Shown: positions 17,196-25,431 of the stretch, one piece after another | How the letters are laid out: each line of letters starts with the position of its first letter | How positions within the stretch are numbered: position 1 is the stretch's first letter | Assembly (NCBI RefSeq): GCF_001613105.1 | Contig: NZ_BDBS01000002.1 | Coordinates: 62,001 to 126,000 of the forward strand | Reading direction: 5' to 3' | Length of the DNA: 64,000 nucleotides | From: Nocardia pseudobrasiliensis NBRC 108224 | GTDB lineage: Bacteria > Actinomycetota > Actinomycetes > Mycobacteriales > Mycobacteriaceae | Notes under the pieces: generated by a model | Told to the model about the DNA's origin: nothing | What the model saw: only the letters and a program-made list of their open reading frames with translations | The model's database searches: none | Translations under genes and position numbers: made by a program

Positions 17196-17633
17196 ATGCA
17201 CGGATCGATTTCCCGGGTCGCCGCGAGCGCGACAACCATGGCAGCGACAGCGGCCGCCCTGCTTGCGGTGGCAGCGCCCGTTCATGCGGAGGTGACCGGC
17301 GTGCACGTCGCGGCAGGACCGGACGGTCTCCTGACCGGATGCCAATACACGGTCACCGCCGACGTCACCGATTCGGACGTCCCCACCGGCACGGTGTTCT
17401 TCATGCTCGCCGGCGGTGTCATTCCCGGCAACGGCGAACGAATCCCCGGCGAGGCCGTCTTCCACCCCGACACCAAGACCGTCACCGCGACCTGGACACC
17501 AACCAGACAGGGCCAGCAGAACCTGATCGCCATCCAGTCCATCCCGGGTCAGTACACGTCCAGCCAGTACATCAGCATCGAGGTGAGCGGCGCGGGCATC
17601 AACACCGGCAGCTCCTGCCTGCGCATCGGATAA
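17196..17633 (+). CDS. Secreted protein with probable Ig-like domain
   Basis: A 145-residue protein with a signal peptide (hydrophobic stretch ending VAAPVHA, residue about 30) and a mature beta-rich part: TGCQYTVTADVTDSDVPTGTVFFM and TKTVTATWTPTRQGQQNLIAIQ are typical of bacterial Ig-like repeats. Two Cys (in TGCQY and SSCLR) may pair. ATG 17196 follows AGGAGGG at seven bases. It lies inside the repeat-bracketed segment with a second Ig-like secreted protein on the opposite strand. Confidence 0.68.
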   Translation: MHGSISRVAASATTMAATAAALLAVAAPVHAEVTGVHVAAGPDGLLTGCQYTVTADVTDSDVPTGTVFFMLAGGVIPGNGERIPGEAVFHPDTKTVTATWTPTRQGQQNLIAIQSIPGQYTSSQYISIEVSGAGINTGSSCLRIG

Positions 17634-17718
17634 CGAGCCCACCCCTGACGAACGAGAAACCGGGGCGCGTTTCAACGGGTTTCGAATGGCCCCGGTGGGA
17701 TGCGCGCTGTTCGGGTCA

Positions 17719-18267
17719 CTATCGCGGAGCGGTGCCGACTGTCACGGTCGTCGACAGCGAGTCAACCAACTCGCCGCTTATCGTGATGTAAGCCAGCAGC
17801 GTGTGGTCTCCCGAACTGAGCGGTGTCCAGCCGGTTTGTCCCCACTCGCCAGAATCACAACTATTGGTGGCAAACGAAGCGTAATCCTGTCCATCGATCC
17901 GGACACCGATACGTTCGGCCGTTGGATAGCCAACGCAATCGCCCGTCTGCGTAATAGTGTCCGCCTGCCCCACCACATTAGGGCCGGTGATCGTCATCTT
18001 CAGGTGGTACGGGTGCTCTTCGGGCACCGCTGTCGCTACGGCGCTCTCCGCCGAACCGACTGCGCCGCTGAAGAATCCAGCGATCACCACAGCAGTCGCG
18101 ATCGCCGAATATGCGATGACGAAATGGTGACACGCCGGACCGAGGGTGTCCAAGAATCTTATTCGCCCTCTGAAGAGAACTGGGGTTGCTCCCGGAAAGG
18201 TTCGAAGGCGCGAAGATCGGTGATACCATCCGCGATATTTCTGCCAATTGATCGTCGCTGATCGCAC
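17719..18267 (-). CDS. Secreted protein with Ig-like features, uncertain start
   Basis: The open frame gives up to 182 residues from a GTG at 18267. A hydrophobic segment HHFVIAYSAIATAVVIAGFFSGAVGSAES sits unusually far in, so the true start may be the TTG at 18151-18153 (LDTLGPAC..., 144 residues). The mature part, with GDCVGYPTAERIGVRIDG, NSCDSGEW and SSGDHTLLAYI, resembles an extracellular Ig-like domain with two Cys. It is convergent with the secreted protein at 17196-17633. No named family. Confidence 0.5.
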   Translation of the reverse strand: MRSATINWQKYRGWYHRSSRLRTFPGATPVLFRGRIRFLDTLGPACHHFVIAYSAIATAVVIAGFFSGAVGSAESAVATAVPEEHPYHLKMTITGPNVVGQADTITQTGDCVGYPTAERIGVRIDGQDYASFATNSCDSGEWGQTGWTPLSSGDHTLLAYITISGELVDSLSTTVTVGTAPR

Positions 18268-18283
18268 GTCTGAACGAACGAGA

Positions 18284-18319
18284 AACCGGCGCGAGTCCTG
18301 AAGGGGACTCGCACCGGTT
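18284..18319 (-). terminator. Terminator of the acyl-CoA dehydrogenase pair
   Basis: An inverted repeat of 15 bp with one mismatch (AACCGGCGCGAGTCC / GGACTCGCACCGGTT) around a six-base loop lies 16 bases after the stop at 18335 on the minus strand. A short T-containing run (TTTCTCGTT) follows on that strand. Confidence 0.6.
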
Positions 18320-18320
18320 C

Positions 18321-18342
18321 CGTTGTACCGCTTACTACTTCA
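18321..18342 (+). repeat. Right copy of the 22-base direct repeat
   Basis: Partner of 17100-17122 (20 of 22 identical). It covers the last codons and stop (18335-18337) of the acyl-CoA dehydrogenase gene, which suggests that the left copy is a displaced duplicate of the gene end. Confidence 0.5.
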
Positions 18343-19573
18343 GCTTGTCGCTCGACAGATTCAGCACCCGCCGGGCCACGATCAACTGCTGGATCTGCTG
18401 CGTCCCTTCGAAGATGTCCAGAATCTTCGAATCCCGGCTCCACTTCTCCAGCAGCGTGCGCTGCGAATAGCCGATGGTGCCGGACAGTTCGACAGCCTTG
18501 AGGGTGACGTCGGTGCCCATGCGGCCGGCCTTGGCCTTGGACATCGACGCCTCGAGGGAGTTGGGCTTCTTGTTGTCGGCCATCCAGGCGGCGCGCAGCG
18601 ACAGCAGGTAGGCGGCCTCCCAGTCGGCTTCCAGGCGGAGGAATTCCGCGGCGGCGGCGTGCTGGTCGTTGGCGGGCTTGTCGTAGTCGATCTCGATGCC
18701 GGCCTCGGACAGGATCTTGCGCAGTTCCTCGAGGGCGGCGCGGCCGACGCCGACGGCCATACCGGCCACCAGCGGGCGGGTGTTGTCGAAGGTCTGCATG
18801 ACCCCGGCAAAACCCTTCTCCACGTTGACTTCCGGGCTGCCGAGGATGTTGTCCTTCGGAATCCGGCAGTCCTCGAGACGCAGCTCGGCGGTGTCGGAGG
18901 CCTTGATGCCCAGTTTGTGCTCGAGGCGAGCGACGGTGAGGCCCTTGGCATCTCGCGGCACCACGAACGACTTGATGGCGGCCCGGCCCTTGGTCTTGTC
19001 GACCGAGGCCCACACCACGATGTGGGTGGCGCGCGAGCCCGCGGTCACGAAGATCTTGGTGCCGTTGAGAACCCACTCGTCACCGTCGAGCACCGCGGTG
19101 GTGGACACGGCCGCCGAGTCGGAGCCGAACGACGGCTCGGTGATGGCCATGGCGGCCCACACCTTGCCGAAGCGCGACAGCTGCTCATCGGTGGCCACCG
19201 CGGCGATCGCGGCATTGCCCAGGCCCTGGTAGGGGATCGACAGCATCAGGCCGACATCGCCCCAGGAAGTCTCCAGGGCGTTCAGCAGCGCGGACATATT
19301 GCCGCCGTTGGAGTTTCCGAGCAGCTCGGTGGCGTGCTCGTCGGGCGCGGCGCCCTCCTCCTTGGCCTTGCGGCCGCCGGTCGCACCGGACACGTCCTGC
19401 GCGCCCGAGTCGGCCAGGCCCTCGACCATGGCGGCCATGGTGTCCAGCTCGACCGGGTACTCGTGCTCGCCGAGGTCGTATTTGCGCGAGATCGGGCGGA
19501 AGATCTCCTGCGCGACCTGATGGGCCTGATTGGCGCTGGCCCGCAGCTTCTTGGGGAGTTCGAGATTGATCAT
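18335..19573 (-). CDS. Acyl-CoA dehydrogenase (FadE-type), downstream gene
   Basis: A 412-residue flavoprotein of the acyl-CoA dehydrogenase family. Visible motifs are AITEPSFGSDSAAVSTTA (FAD/substrate-binding), the beta-domain VLNGTKIFVTAGSRA, and the C-terminal DIFEGTQQIQQLIVAR, where the Glu of the EGT motif is conserved. It dehydrogenates an acyl-CoA thioester to the enoyl-CoA. ATG 19573 follows GGAG with seven bases. It lies 26 bases downstream of a second family member, so the two probably form a pair, possibly a heteromer as seen for some actinobacterial FadE pairs. Confidence 0.87.
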   Translation of the reverse strand: MINLELPKKLRASANQAHQVAQEIFRPISRKYDLGEHEYPVELDTMAAMVEGLADSGAQDVSGATGGRKAKEEGAAPDEHATELLGNSNGGNMSALLNALETSWGDVGLMLSIPYQGLGNAAIAAVATDEQLSRFGKVWAAMAITEPSFGSDSAAVSTTAVLDGDEWVLNGTKIFVTAGSRATHIVVWASVDKTKGRAAIKSFVVPRDAKGLTVARLEHKLGIKASDTAELRLEDCRIPKDNILGSPEVNVEKGFAGVMQTFDNTRPLVAGMAVGVGRAALEELRKILSEAGIEIDYDKPANDQHAAAAEFLRLEADWEAAYLLSLRAAWMADNKKPNSLEASMSKAKAGRMGTDVTLKAVELSGTIGYSQRTLLEKWSRDSKILDIFEGTQQIQQLIVARRVLNLSSDKLK

Positions 19574-19599
19574 GGGAAGTCTCCGTAAGTGAAGTCGGG

Positions 19600-20985
19600 T
19601 CAGACCAGTACGACGCCCTCGGCCACGCCGATGGCCCGCAGATCGCGGTACCAGCGCTCGACCGGGTGCTCCTTGGTGAAACCGTGGCCGCCGAGCAGCT
19701 GCACACCGTCCAGGCCGATCTGCATGCCCTTGTCGGCGGCGAACTTCTTGGCCAGACCGGCCTCGCGGGCGAACGACAGGCCCTGCTCGGCCCGCGACGC
19801 GCCGCGCAGCGTGATCAACCGTAGGCCGTCCAGCTCGATCGCCATATTGGCGACCATGAACGCCACCGCCTGACGGTGGGCGATCGGCTCGCCGAACGCC
19901 TCGCGCTCCTTCACATACGGAATCACGTAGTCCAGCACGGCCTGTCCGGTGCCGACGGCCAACGAGGCCCAGCCCAGGCGGGCCAGCCGCACCGCGTCGG
20001 CGTAATCCTCGGCGTGCTGGGCGGTATCGCCCTCGCCCAGAATCGCGTCGGTGGATACCGCGACATTGTCCAGGATCAACCGGCCGAGACCGGCCGCGCG
20101 CAGACCCATGCTCGGATCGGCCTCGATGACCACGCCGGGGGTGTCGGATTCGACGATGAACAGCGCCGGGCGGCCGTCGAGTTCGGCGCCGACGATGAAC
20201 AGTTCCGCATCGCCCGCCGCCGGGACCAGGCTCTTGACGCCGTTGAGGCGGTAACCGCTCGGCGAGCGGGTGGCCTTGGTCTGCAGTGCGAACGGATCGA
20301 ACAGTGCGCGCGGCTCGGCGATGACCACCGAGGACTGCGGCACGTTCTCGCCGGTGAAGGCGCCGAGATAGGTCTTCTGCTGGGCGTCGGTACCCCACTG
20401 CGACAGCGCGACCGCCACGCCCGAGGGCGCCAGGATCGGCAGCGCCAGACCCATATCGCCGTGTGCGAGCGCCTCGGCGACCAGCGAATTGGTGACCGCG
20501 CCGCGCTCGGCGGCCGCGCCCTCGAGCTCCTCGGGCACGTTGATCAGCGTGATGCCCAGTTCGGCGGCGCGCTCGAGCAGATCGCGCGGAGCCTTGGCGG
20601 CGTTGTCGGCGTCATAGGCGGCCGGGCGCAGGATCTCCGCGGCGAACTCACGCACCGTCTCGACGATCATCTTCTGATCGTCGCTCGGGGTGAGATCGAA
20701 GTAGTCCTTGATGCGAGACTCGTTGGCGGGCAGCCGCTTCGGCTTGCCGCCGCCGGTGACCTTGCCGAACGCGCGGGTGGCCGCACCCAGGGTGCGGAAG
20801 CCGGTCTTGGTGCCCTCGTAGGTGATGCGTTCGATGGGCTTGCGCAGTTTGTACTTCTCGGCGAGCTCCGACCCGGTGATGGTCGTCATGACCCGCATGG
20901 CCGCGCCCATCCAATCGCGCTTCTGCGGATTCAAGCCGACCGCCGAATCCGGACGTCGCTTCGTTGCGGTGTCTCGAGTGCTCAT
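19600..20985 (-). CDS. Acyl-CoA dehydrogenase (FadE-type), upstream gene
   Basis: A 461-residue protein. After a basic N-terminal extension of about 80 residues come the acyl-CoA dehydrogenase domains: VRLARLGWASLAVGTGQAVLDYVIPYVKEREAFGEPIAHRQAVAFMVANM and LLGGHGFTKEHPVERWYRDLRAIGVAEG near the end. ATG 20985 was chosen; the frame is open upstream but the operator region lies there. The N-terminal nucleotide-binding motif is less canonical than in its partner (VVIAEPRALFDP), which may mean a specialised or structural role. Two palindromes 46-82 bases before the start suggest control by a TetR-type repressor. Confidence 0.85.
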   Translation of the reverse strand: MSTRDTATKRRPDSAVGLNPQKRDWMGAAMRVMTTITGSELAEKYKLRKPIERITYEGTKTGFRTLGAATRAFGKVTGGGKPKRLPANESRIKDYFDLTPSDDQKMIVETVREFAAEILRPAAYDADNAAKAPRDLLERAAELGITLINVPEELEGAAAERGAVTNSLVAEALAHGDMGLALPILAPSGVAVALSQWGTDAQQKTYLGAFTGENVPQSSVVIAEPRALFDPFALQTKATRSPSGYRLNGVKSLVPAAGDAELFIVGAELDGRPALFIVESDTPGVVIEADPSMGLRAAGLGRLILDNVAVSTDAILGEGDTAQHAEDYADAVRLARLGWASLAVGTGQAVLDYVIPYVKEREAFGEPIAHRQAVAFMVANMAIELDGLRLITLRGASRAEQGLSFAREAGLAKKFAADKGMQIGLDGVQLLGGHGFTKEHPVERWYRDLRAIGVAEGVVLV

Positions 20986-21030
20986 AATCACCAGTCTTCT
21001 CGGGTGGTGGGTGATCGGTCCCAGCATCAT

Positions 21031-21067
21031 CTTACTGTCGAGTAAGTCTATCTTACTCCAGAGTAAG
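21031..21067. promoter_or_regulatory. Twin operator CTTACT..n..AGTAAG upstream of the acyl-CoA dehydrogenases
   Basis: CTTACTGTCGAGTAAG (21031-21046) and CTTACTCCAGAGTAAG (21052-21067) are two copies of the same inverted repeat with centres 21 bp apart, about two helical turns. The second is perfect. This is the usual layout for cooperative binding of a TetR-type dimer pair. The site lies between the dehydrogenase start at 20985 and the methyltransferase start at 21207; the former is nearer. Confidence 0.65.
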
Positions 21068-21206
21068 AACGCCGTCGAGCGGCAGCTTACACACGACCGG
21101 CGCGAACCGTCCAAATCGCATGATGACCTGCGCTGTCCTAGTTATCGCCGGGAATTCACGACCGTAACGGTCCCGTTGCCGACGGACACCGGATAGCGTC
21201 TGGGAA

Positions 21207-21797
21207 ATGGGGCAGTTCCACTTCGATCCGGACAACTACGCGCAGCTGATGGCCGAGGAGGTCCCGGCTTATCCGCGCCTGCAGGACGCGGTACGCGCGG
21301 CCGCGGCGGGAGCGGACGGGGTGGAAAGGGTGCTGGATCTGGGCACCGGCACGGGCGTGACCGCCGCCGCGGTACTGGCCGAGTATCCGGATGCGCGACT
21401 GGTCGGAATCGACGCGAGTGTGAAGATGCTGCGGCACGCGCGGGCGGCGCTGCCGGAGGGGACCGTGCTGTGGGTGGGGCGGTTGCAGGGCCGGTTGCCG
21501 GAGGGGCCGTTCGATCTGGCGGTCTCGGCGTTGGCTGTTCATCATCTCGACGGTGATGAGAAGGCGGCGCTGTTCCGGCGGGTGGCGGCGGGTCTGGCGC
21601 CGGGCGGTCGGTTCGTATTGGGCGACATTGTGATTCCCGTTGATCCGGCCGATGTCGTGACGCCCATCGATGGCGACTACGACAAGCCCAGCGCGGCCGC
21701 CGATCAGGTGCGCTGGCTCACCGAGGCCGGATTCAGGGTCGAGACGGCCTGGGCGGAACGGGATCTGATCGTACTCGTGGGCGAGCTCGCGGGCTGA
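21207..21797 (+). CDS. Class I SAM-dependent methyltransferase
   Basis: A 196-residue Rossmann methyltransferase. Motif I is VLDLGTGTGVTAAAVL (about residues 42-57), followed by the acidic motif II end LVGIDASVKML and a motif IV-like FDLAVSALAVHHL. It transfers a methyl group from S-adenosylmethionine; the substrate is not evident. ATG 21207 begins MGQFHFDPDNYAQLMAEEVPAYP, a common N-terminus in this group. Two bases separate its stop from the next gene. Confidence 0.8.
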   Translation: MGQFHFDPDNYAQLMAEEVPAYPRLQDAVRAAAAGADGVERVLDLGTGTGVTAAAVLAEYPDARLVGIDASVKMLRHARAALPEGTVLWVGRLQGRLPEGPFDLAVSALAVHHLDGDEKAALFRRVAAGLAPGGRFVLGDIVIPVDPADVVTPIDGDYDKPSAAADQVRWLTEAGFRVETAWAERDLIVLVGELAG

Positions 21798-21799
21798 TA

Positions 21800-23227
21800 A
21801 TGTATTGGGTCGCAGCGGTTTTCGCTGTCGTGCTGGCGGCGTTCGCCGATCGGTACGGCTATCACCGGGACGAGATGTACTTCCTCGCGGCCGGGCGACA
21901 TCCGAGCTTCGGATATGCCGATCAGCCGCCGCTGACGCCGCTGGTGGCGCGGGCCGTGGCGGCGATCGATCCGAATTCGCTGGTGCTGCTGCGGGTTCCG
22001 GCGATCGTGGCGATGGTCGCGGTGGTGCTGTGCGCCGGGTGGATGGCTCGCGAGTTCGGTGGCGGGCGTGGCGCTCAGGCGCTTGCCGCGGGTGCGGTGG
22101 CCTCATCCGCGTTGGTGCTGGCCGCGGGACATATGTTGGGTACCACGGCATTCGATCTGGCCGTGTGGTCGGCGATCGTGGTCGTGGTGCTGCGGCTGTT
22201 GCGGGAGGGCGGGGATCCGCGATGGTGGCTGGCGGTCGGGGTGCTGACCGGTATCGGCCTGTCGAACAAGGTGCTGCTGATATTCGCGGTGGCGGCGTTG
22301 GTGGGTGCGCTGTTGCTGGTCGGTCCGCGAAAAGTGTTCGTCACCAGGTATTTTCCATTGGCGGTCGGGATCGCGGTGTTGATCTGGGCGCCGTATCTGT
22401 GGTGGCAGGCGCGCAATGGGTGGCCGCAGTGGGAGTTGAGTCGGGCCATCGCGGGCGGCTCGTCGGGGACCTCGAATTCGCGGCTGGATTTCGTTGTGTT
22501 GCAGCTGGTTTTGATGGGGGTGCTGGCGTCGCCGCTGTGGGTGGCCGGGTTGTGGCGATTGTGGCGGCAGCCGCGATATCGAGCCCTCGCGGTCGCGTAT
22601 GTGCTGCTTTTCCTGGTGTTCGTGGTGGCCGGTGGGAAGGCCTACTACCTGGGCGGGATGTATCCGCCGCTGCTGGCGGCCGGGGCGGTGCCGCTGGCGG
22701 CGTGGTTGGGGGCGCATCGGAAGGTTTGGGCGGCGGTGGGTTTCGGGTTCGTCGTGCAGATCGCCACCTCGGCCGTGCTGTTTCTGCCGGTGTTGCCGAT
22801 CTCGGTATTGCGGGATTCACCCGTGCTGGCGGTGAACTACGACGCGGGCGAGACCGTCGGATGGCCGCGGTTCGTTCGCGAGGTCGCCGAGGCGCGGGCG
22901 CGGCATGCTCCGGGGGTGGGGATTCTGACCGGTAATTACGGTGAGGCCGGGGCCCTCGAACGGTTCGGGGCCGCATACGATTTGCCCACGCCGTACAGCG
23001 TGCACAACGCGTACTGGTGGTGGGGGCCGCCGCCAGGGACCACGCCCGTGCTGACGGTCGGGATACGCGGCGAATTACTCACCCGATTCTGCGCGGACGT
23101 GCGGTCCGCGGGTCATATCGACAACGGTCTGGGCATCGACAACGACGAGCAGGACGCGCCGCTGGCCGTGTGCACGCCGCGCGAATCGTGGGCGAGTATG
23201 TGGCCGCGCATGCGGCATCTCGGATGA
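21800..23227 (+). CDS. GT-C membrane glycosyltransferase (ArnT/PMT-like)
   Basis: A 475-residue integral membrane protein with about ten to eleven hydrophobic segments. The first extracytoplasmic loop has YGYHRDEMYFLAAGRHPSFGYADQPPLTPLVAR, in which the Asp-Glu pair is the hallmark of polyprenyl-phosphate-sugar-dependent GT-C enzymes. Such enzymes transfer a sugar from a lipid-phosphate donor to proteins or cell-envelope glycolipids on the outer face of the membrane. It follows the methyltransferase by two bases, so both are probably co-translated. Its stop faces hisN tail to tail. Confidence 0.8.
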   Translation: MYWVAAVFAVVLAAFADRYGYHRDEMYFLAAGRHPSFGYADQPPLTPLVARAVAAIDPNSLVLLRVPAIVAMVAVVLCAGWMAREFGGGRGAQALAAGAVASSALVLAAGHMLGTTAFDLAVWSAIVVVVLRLLREGGDPRWWLAVGVLTGIGLSNKVLLIFAVAALVGALLLVGPRKVFVTRYFPLAVGIAVLIWAPYLWWQARNGWPQWELSRAIAGGSSGTSNSRLDFVVLQLVLMGVLASPLWVAGLWRLWRQPRYRALAVAYVLLFLVFVVAGGKAYYLGGMYPPLLAAGAVPLAAWLGAHRKVWAAVGFGFVVQIATSAVLFLPVLPISVLRDSPVLAVNYDAGETVGWPRFVREVAEARARHAPGVGILTGNYGEAGALERFGAAYDLPTPYSVHNAYWWWGPPPGTTPVLTVGIRGELLTRFCADVRSAGHIDNGLGIDNDEQDAPLAVCTPRESWASMWPRMRHLG

Positions 23228-23229
23228 GA

Positions 23230-24015
23230 TCAGCGCCGCAGTCGCGACAGCACCTCATCGTGCAGGAGGCCGTTGGTGGCCACCGCACTGCCGCCGTGCG
23301 GGCCCGCGGTTCCGTCGAGTGCGGTGAAGACGCCGCCCGCCTCGCGGACCAGGATGTCGAGTGGGGCCAGATCCCACAGCGAGACCTCCGGTTCGGTGGC
23401 GATATCCACCGCGCCCTCGGCGAGTAGGCAGTAGCTGAAGAAGTCGCCGTATCCGCGGGTGCGCCACACCTCGTCGGTGAGCCCGATCAACCGATCGCGC
23501 AGACCGAGATCCCGCCACCCCGACAAACTCGAGATCGCCAGACTCGCGGCCCCGATCTCACGCACGCCCGAAACCGAAACGGCCCGCGGCGCATCCGATT
23601 CGAACCGACTCCACGCCCCGCCCCCCTGCGCGGCCCACCAACGCCGCCCCAGCGCGGGCGCACTCACCACCCCCACCACGGGCACCCCGTCCTCCAGCAA
23701 CGCGATCAGCGAGGCCCACACCGGCACCCCCCGCACGAAGTTCTTCGTCCCATCGATCGGATCGATAACCCACTGCCGTCCCGAAAACTCCGCCGCCCCA
23801 CCGAACTCTTCCCCCAACACCGCATCCCCACCGCGCTCCCGCCCCAACACGTCCCGCAGCGCCCGCTCCACCGCCAGATCCGCATCCGACACAGGCGTCA
23901 GATCCGGCTTACTGTCCACCCGCAAATCCAACGCCCCGAACCGCCCCCGAGTAATCGCATCAGCCTCATCGGCCAACCCCAACGCCAATTCCAATTCCCG
24001 CGAATACTCGGTCAC
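23230..24015 (-). CDS. hisN: Histidinol-phosphatase, inositol-monophosphatase family
   Basis: A 261-residue member of the inositol monophosphatase superfamily matching actinobacterial HisN. Motifs are GEEFGG (metal-binding Glu), [20 protein letters not shown] and [15 protein letters not shown], the three metal/phosphate sites of the fold. It removes phosphate from L-histidinol phosphate in histidine synthesis. ATG 24015 begins [22 protein letters not shown] general inositol phosphatase is the alternative; the length and the [11 protein letters not shown] context favour HisN. Confidence 0.82.
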   Translation of the reverse strand: MTEYSRELELALGLADEADAITRGRFGALDLRVDSKPDLTPVSDADLAVERALRDVLGRERGGDAVLGEEFGGAAEFSGRQWVIDPIDGTKNFVRGVPVWASLIALLEDGVPVVGVVSAPALGRRWWAAQGGGAWSRFESDAPRAVSVSGVREIGAASLAISSLSGWRDLGLRDRLIGLTDEVWRTRGYGDFFSYCLLAEGAVDIATEPEVSLWDLAPLDILVREAGGVFTALDGTAGPHGGSAVATNGLLHDEVLSRLRR

Positions 24016-24031
24016 CCCCCAACCCTATTGA

Positions 24032-24339
24032 CCCTTCGCTCCGCTCAGGGACAGGGGGTAGGCCGTCCCGCGCCGCGAATAGTCGCCCCTCCGCTCCGCT
24101 CAGGAACATGAGTTGGCATCGCTCAGGCGGCAGTAGCCCTTCGCTGTGCTCAGGACACGAGGTGGCATCGCTCGGGCGGTAGCGCCGACTCTCAATGCTC
24201 TGAGCGGCTCGCCTTCTTGTTTCCCTGAGTGCTCGCGTTCTTGTTTCCCTGAGCGCTCGCCTTCTTGTTTCCCTGAGCGGCTCGCCCTCTTGTTTCCCTG
24301 AGCGGCTCGCCCTCTTGTTTCCCTGAGCGCAGCGAAGGG
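24032..24339. repeat. Repeat-rich intergenic stretch with REP-like elements
   Basis: This gap holds no convincing gene. Near its left edge is CCCTTCGCTCCGCTCAGG (24032), with close variants near 24087 and 24137, two of them followed by similar ATGAGTTGGCATCGCTC-like tails. From 24216 on, five units of 24-25 bases each begin CTTGTTTCCCTGAGCG or a one-base variant. The right edge, CCCTGAGCGCAGCGAAGGG (24321-24339), is the inverse complement of the left element. Units abut each other with no spacers, so this is not CRISPR. The array ends directly at the stop codon of the next gene. Confidence 0.75.
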
Positions 24340-24600
24340 TTACGGCAGGTGAGGCGGGTGGGGGATCGGTGGGGGTGGGGCTGAGCGGTAGGCGACTGTG
24401 AGGAGGCTGTCTATTTGGGTGGGCGGGATGCTGTGTAAAAGGACCGAGGTCAGGCGGAGGACGCCGTCGAGGGCCGGGCCGGGGTGGGGGCTGGTGGCCA
24501 GGACTTGGCGGGCGAGGGTTTTGTCGCCCGCTCGGAGGGCCTCGACCACCGCGATCGCTTCCAGCCATGCGCCCTGGCGCTGCTCGGCCGTGTATCCCAT
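24340..24600 (-). CDS. Small hypothetical protein (86 aa)
   Basis: Starts at ATG 24600 with AGGAG five bases upstream. The protein begins MGYTAEQRQGAWLEAIAVVEALRAGDKTLARQVLATS, probably helical, and ends in a Pro-rich tail (SAPPPPIPHPPHLP). The tail is encoded right next to the repeat array and may be a repeat-driven extension. I do not recognise a family. The good ribosome site and the helical body support a real gene. Confidence 0.6.
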   Translation of the reverse strand: MGYTAEQRQGAWLEAIAVVEALRAGDKTLARQVLATSPHPGPALDGVLRLTSVLLHSIPPTQIDSLLTVAYRSAPPPPIPHPPHLP

Positions 24601-24696
24601 GACAACTCCTGTTCGCTCCGAGACCTGCATGTTTCGGATAGCCGAAATTGTCGATAAGGATAGCCTCAAAATCTGAAGGTCTCCTGAGGGCCGGGC

Positions 24697-25287
24697 TCAG
24701 GCCGCGATCGCCCGGGCGTCGGCGACCGCGCGGGCCCACCACGAGAGTTGATCGAGCATCGAGGCCGCCGCCGCTTCCGGTCCGGTCGGAGCGTGCAACC
24801 GGCCCTCGGCATCGAACAGCTCGAAATAGCGCGGGAACGACACATAGTTCCGCACGGTGTGCGCATTGAGTTCGCTGAGCACCTCACGCAGCTGCCCGAT
24901 CGCGTACAGCCCGCCGCTGCCGCCGCCGTAACCGACGAACCCCACGACCTTGCGATCCCATTCGGCGAAATGCCAGTCGATCGCGTTCTTCAGCGAACCA
25001 GGGAAACTCCGATTGATATCCGGCGTCACGATCACGACCGCATCGGCCGCCCCCAACCGCCGGGTCAGATCCACCATGCCCGCCGGACGCGTCGGATCCG
25101 GCTGCGCCATCAGCGGCACCGCGGGCAGTTCGGCAGGCACCGTCGCCTCGGCCAGATCGATCACATCCACCTCGAACCCGTCGTGGCGGCGCGCCTGCTC
25201 GGCGAACCAACTCGCGACCACGGGCCCGAATCGCCCGTCCCGCACACTGGCGATGACAACCGCGAGACGCAATGTGGTACTGGACAT
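24697..25287 (-). CDS. NAD(P)H-dependent FMN reductase
   Basis: A 196-residue flavodoxin-like protein. Diagnostic segments are VVIASVRDGRFGPVVASWF (FMN phosphate loop, residues 10-28), VTPDINRSFPGSLKNAIDW (flavin-contacting loop, in the place of the usual TPEYN.S.PG.LKNAID) and FVGYGGGSGGLYAIGQLR. It reduces FMN or quinone-like substrates with NAD(P)H in the cytoplasm. AGGAGG lies just before ATG 25287. The divergent XRE-family regulator 145 bases away probably controls it. Confidence 0.85.
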   Translation of the reverse strand: MSSTTLRLAVVIASVRDGRFGPVVASWFAEQARRHDGFEVDVIDLAEATVPAELPAVPLMAQPDPTRPAGMVDLTRRLGAADAVVIVTPDINRSFPGSLKNAIDWHFAEWDRKVVGFVGYGGGSGGLYAIGQLREVLSELNAHTVRNYVSFPRYFELFDAEGRLHAPTGPEAAAASMLDQLSWWARAVADARAIAA

Positions 25288-25384
25288 TTCGTCCTCCTGA
25301 AGAGTTCTGACGACGACCGCTCGGCCGTCGCATCAGACTCTGCCGCGCGAACGATCACCCGGGGAGGCCGCACCGAGAGTGGTA

Positions 25385-25428
25385 GTGACAGGGCCACCCT
25401 CGCACTCCACGCGCCGACGTACTGTCAC
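25385..25428. promoter_or_regulatory. Possible operator between flavin reductase and XRE regulator
   Basis: GTGACAG at 25385-25391 and CTGTCAC at 25422-25428 are perfect inverse complements 30 bases apart, flanking the divergent promoter region. The arms are short, so this could be chance. Confidence 0.25.
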
Positions 25429-25431
25429 AGC

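Noticed and set aside
24216..24339. Tandem units that could suggest a CRISPR array
   Set aside because: Units of 24-25 bases are contiguous with no unique spacers, and no cas genes are present.
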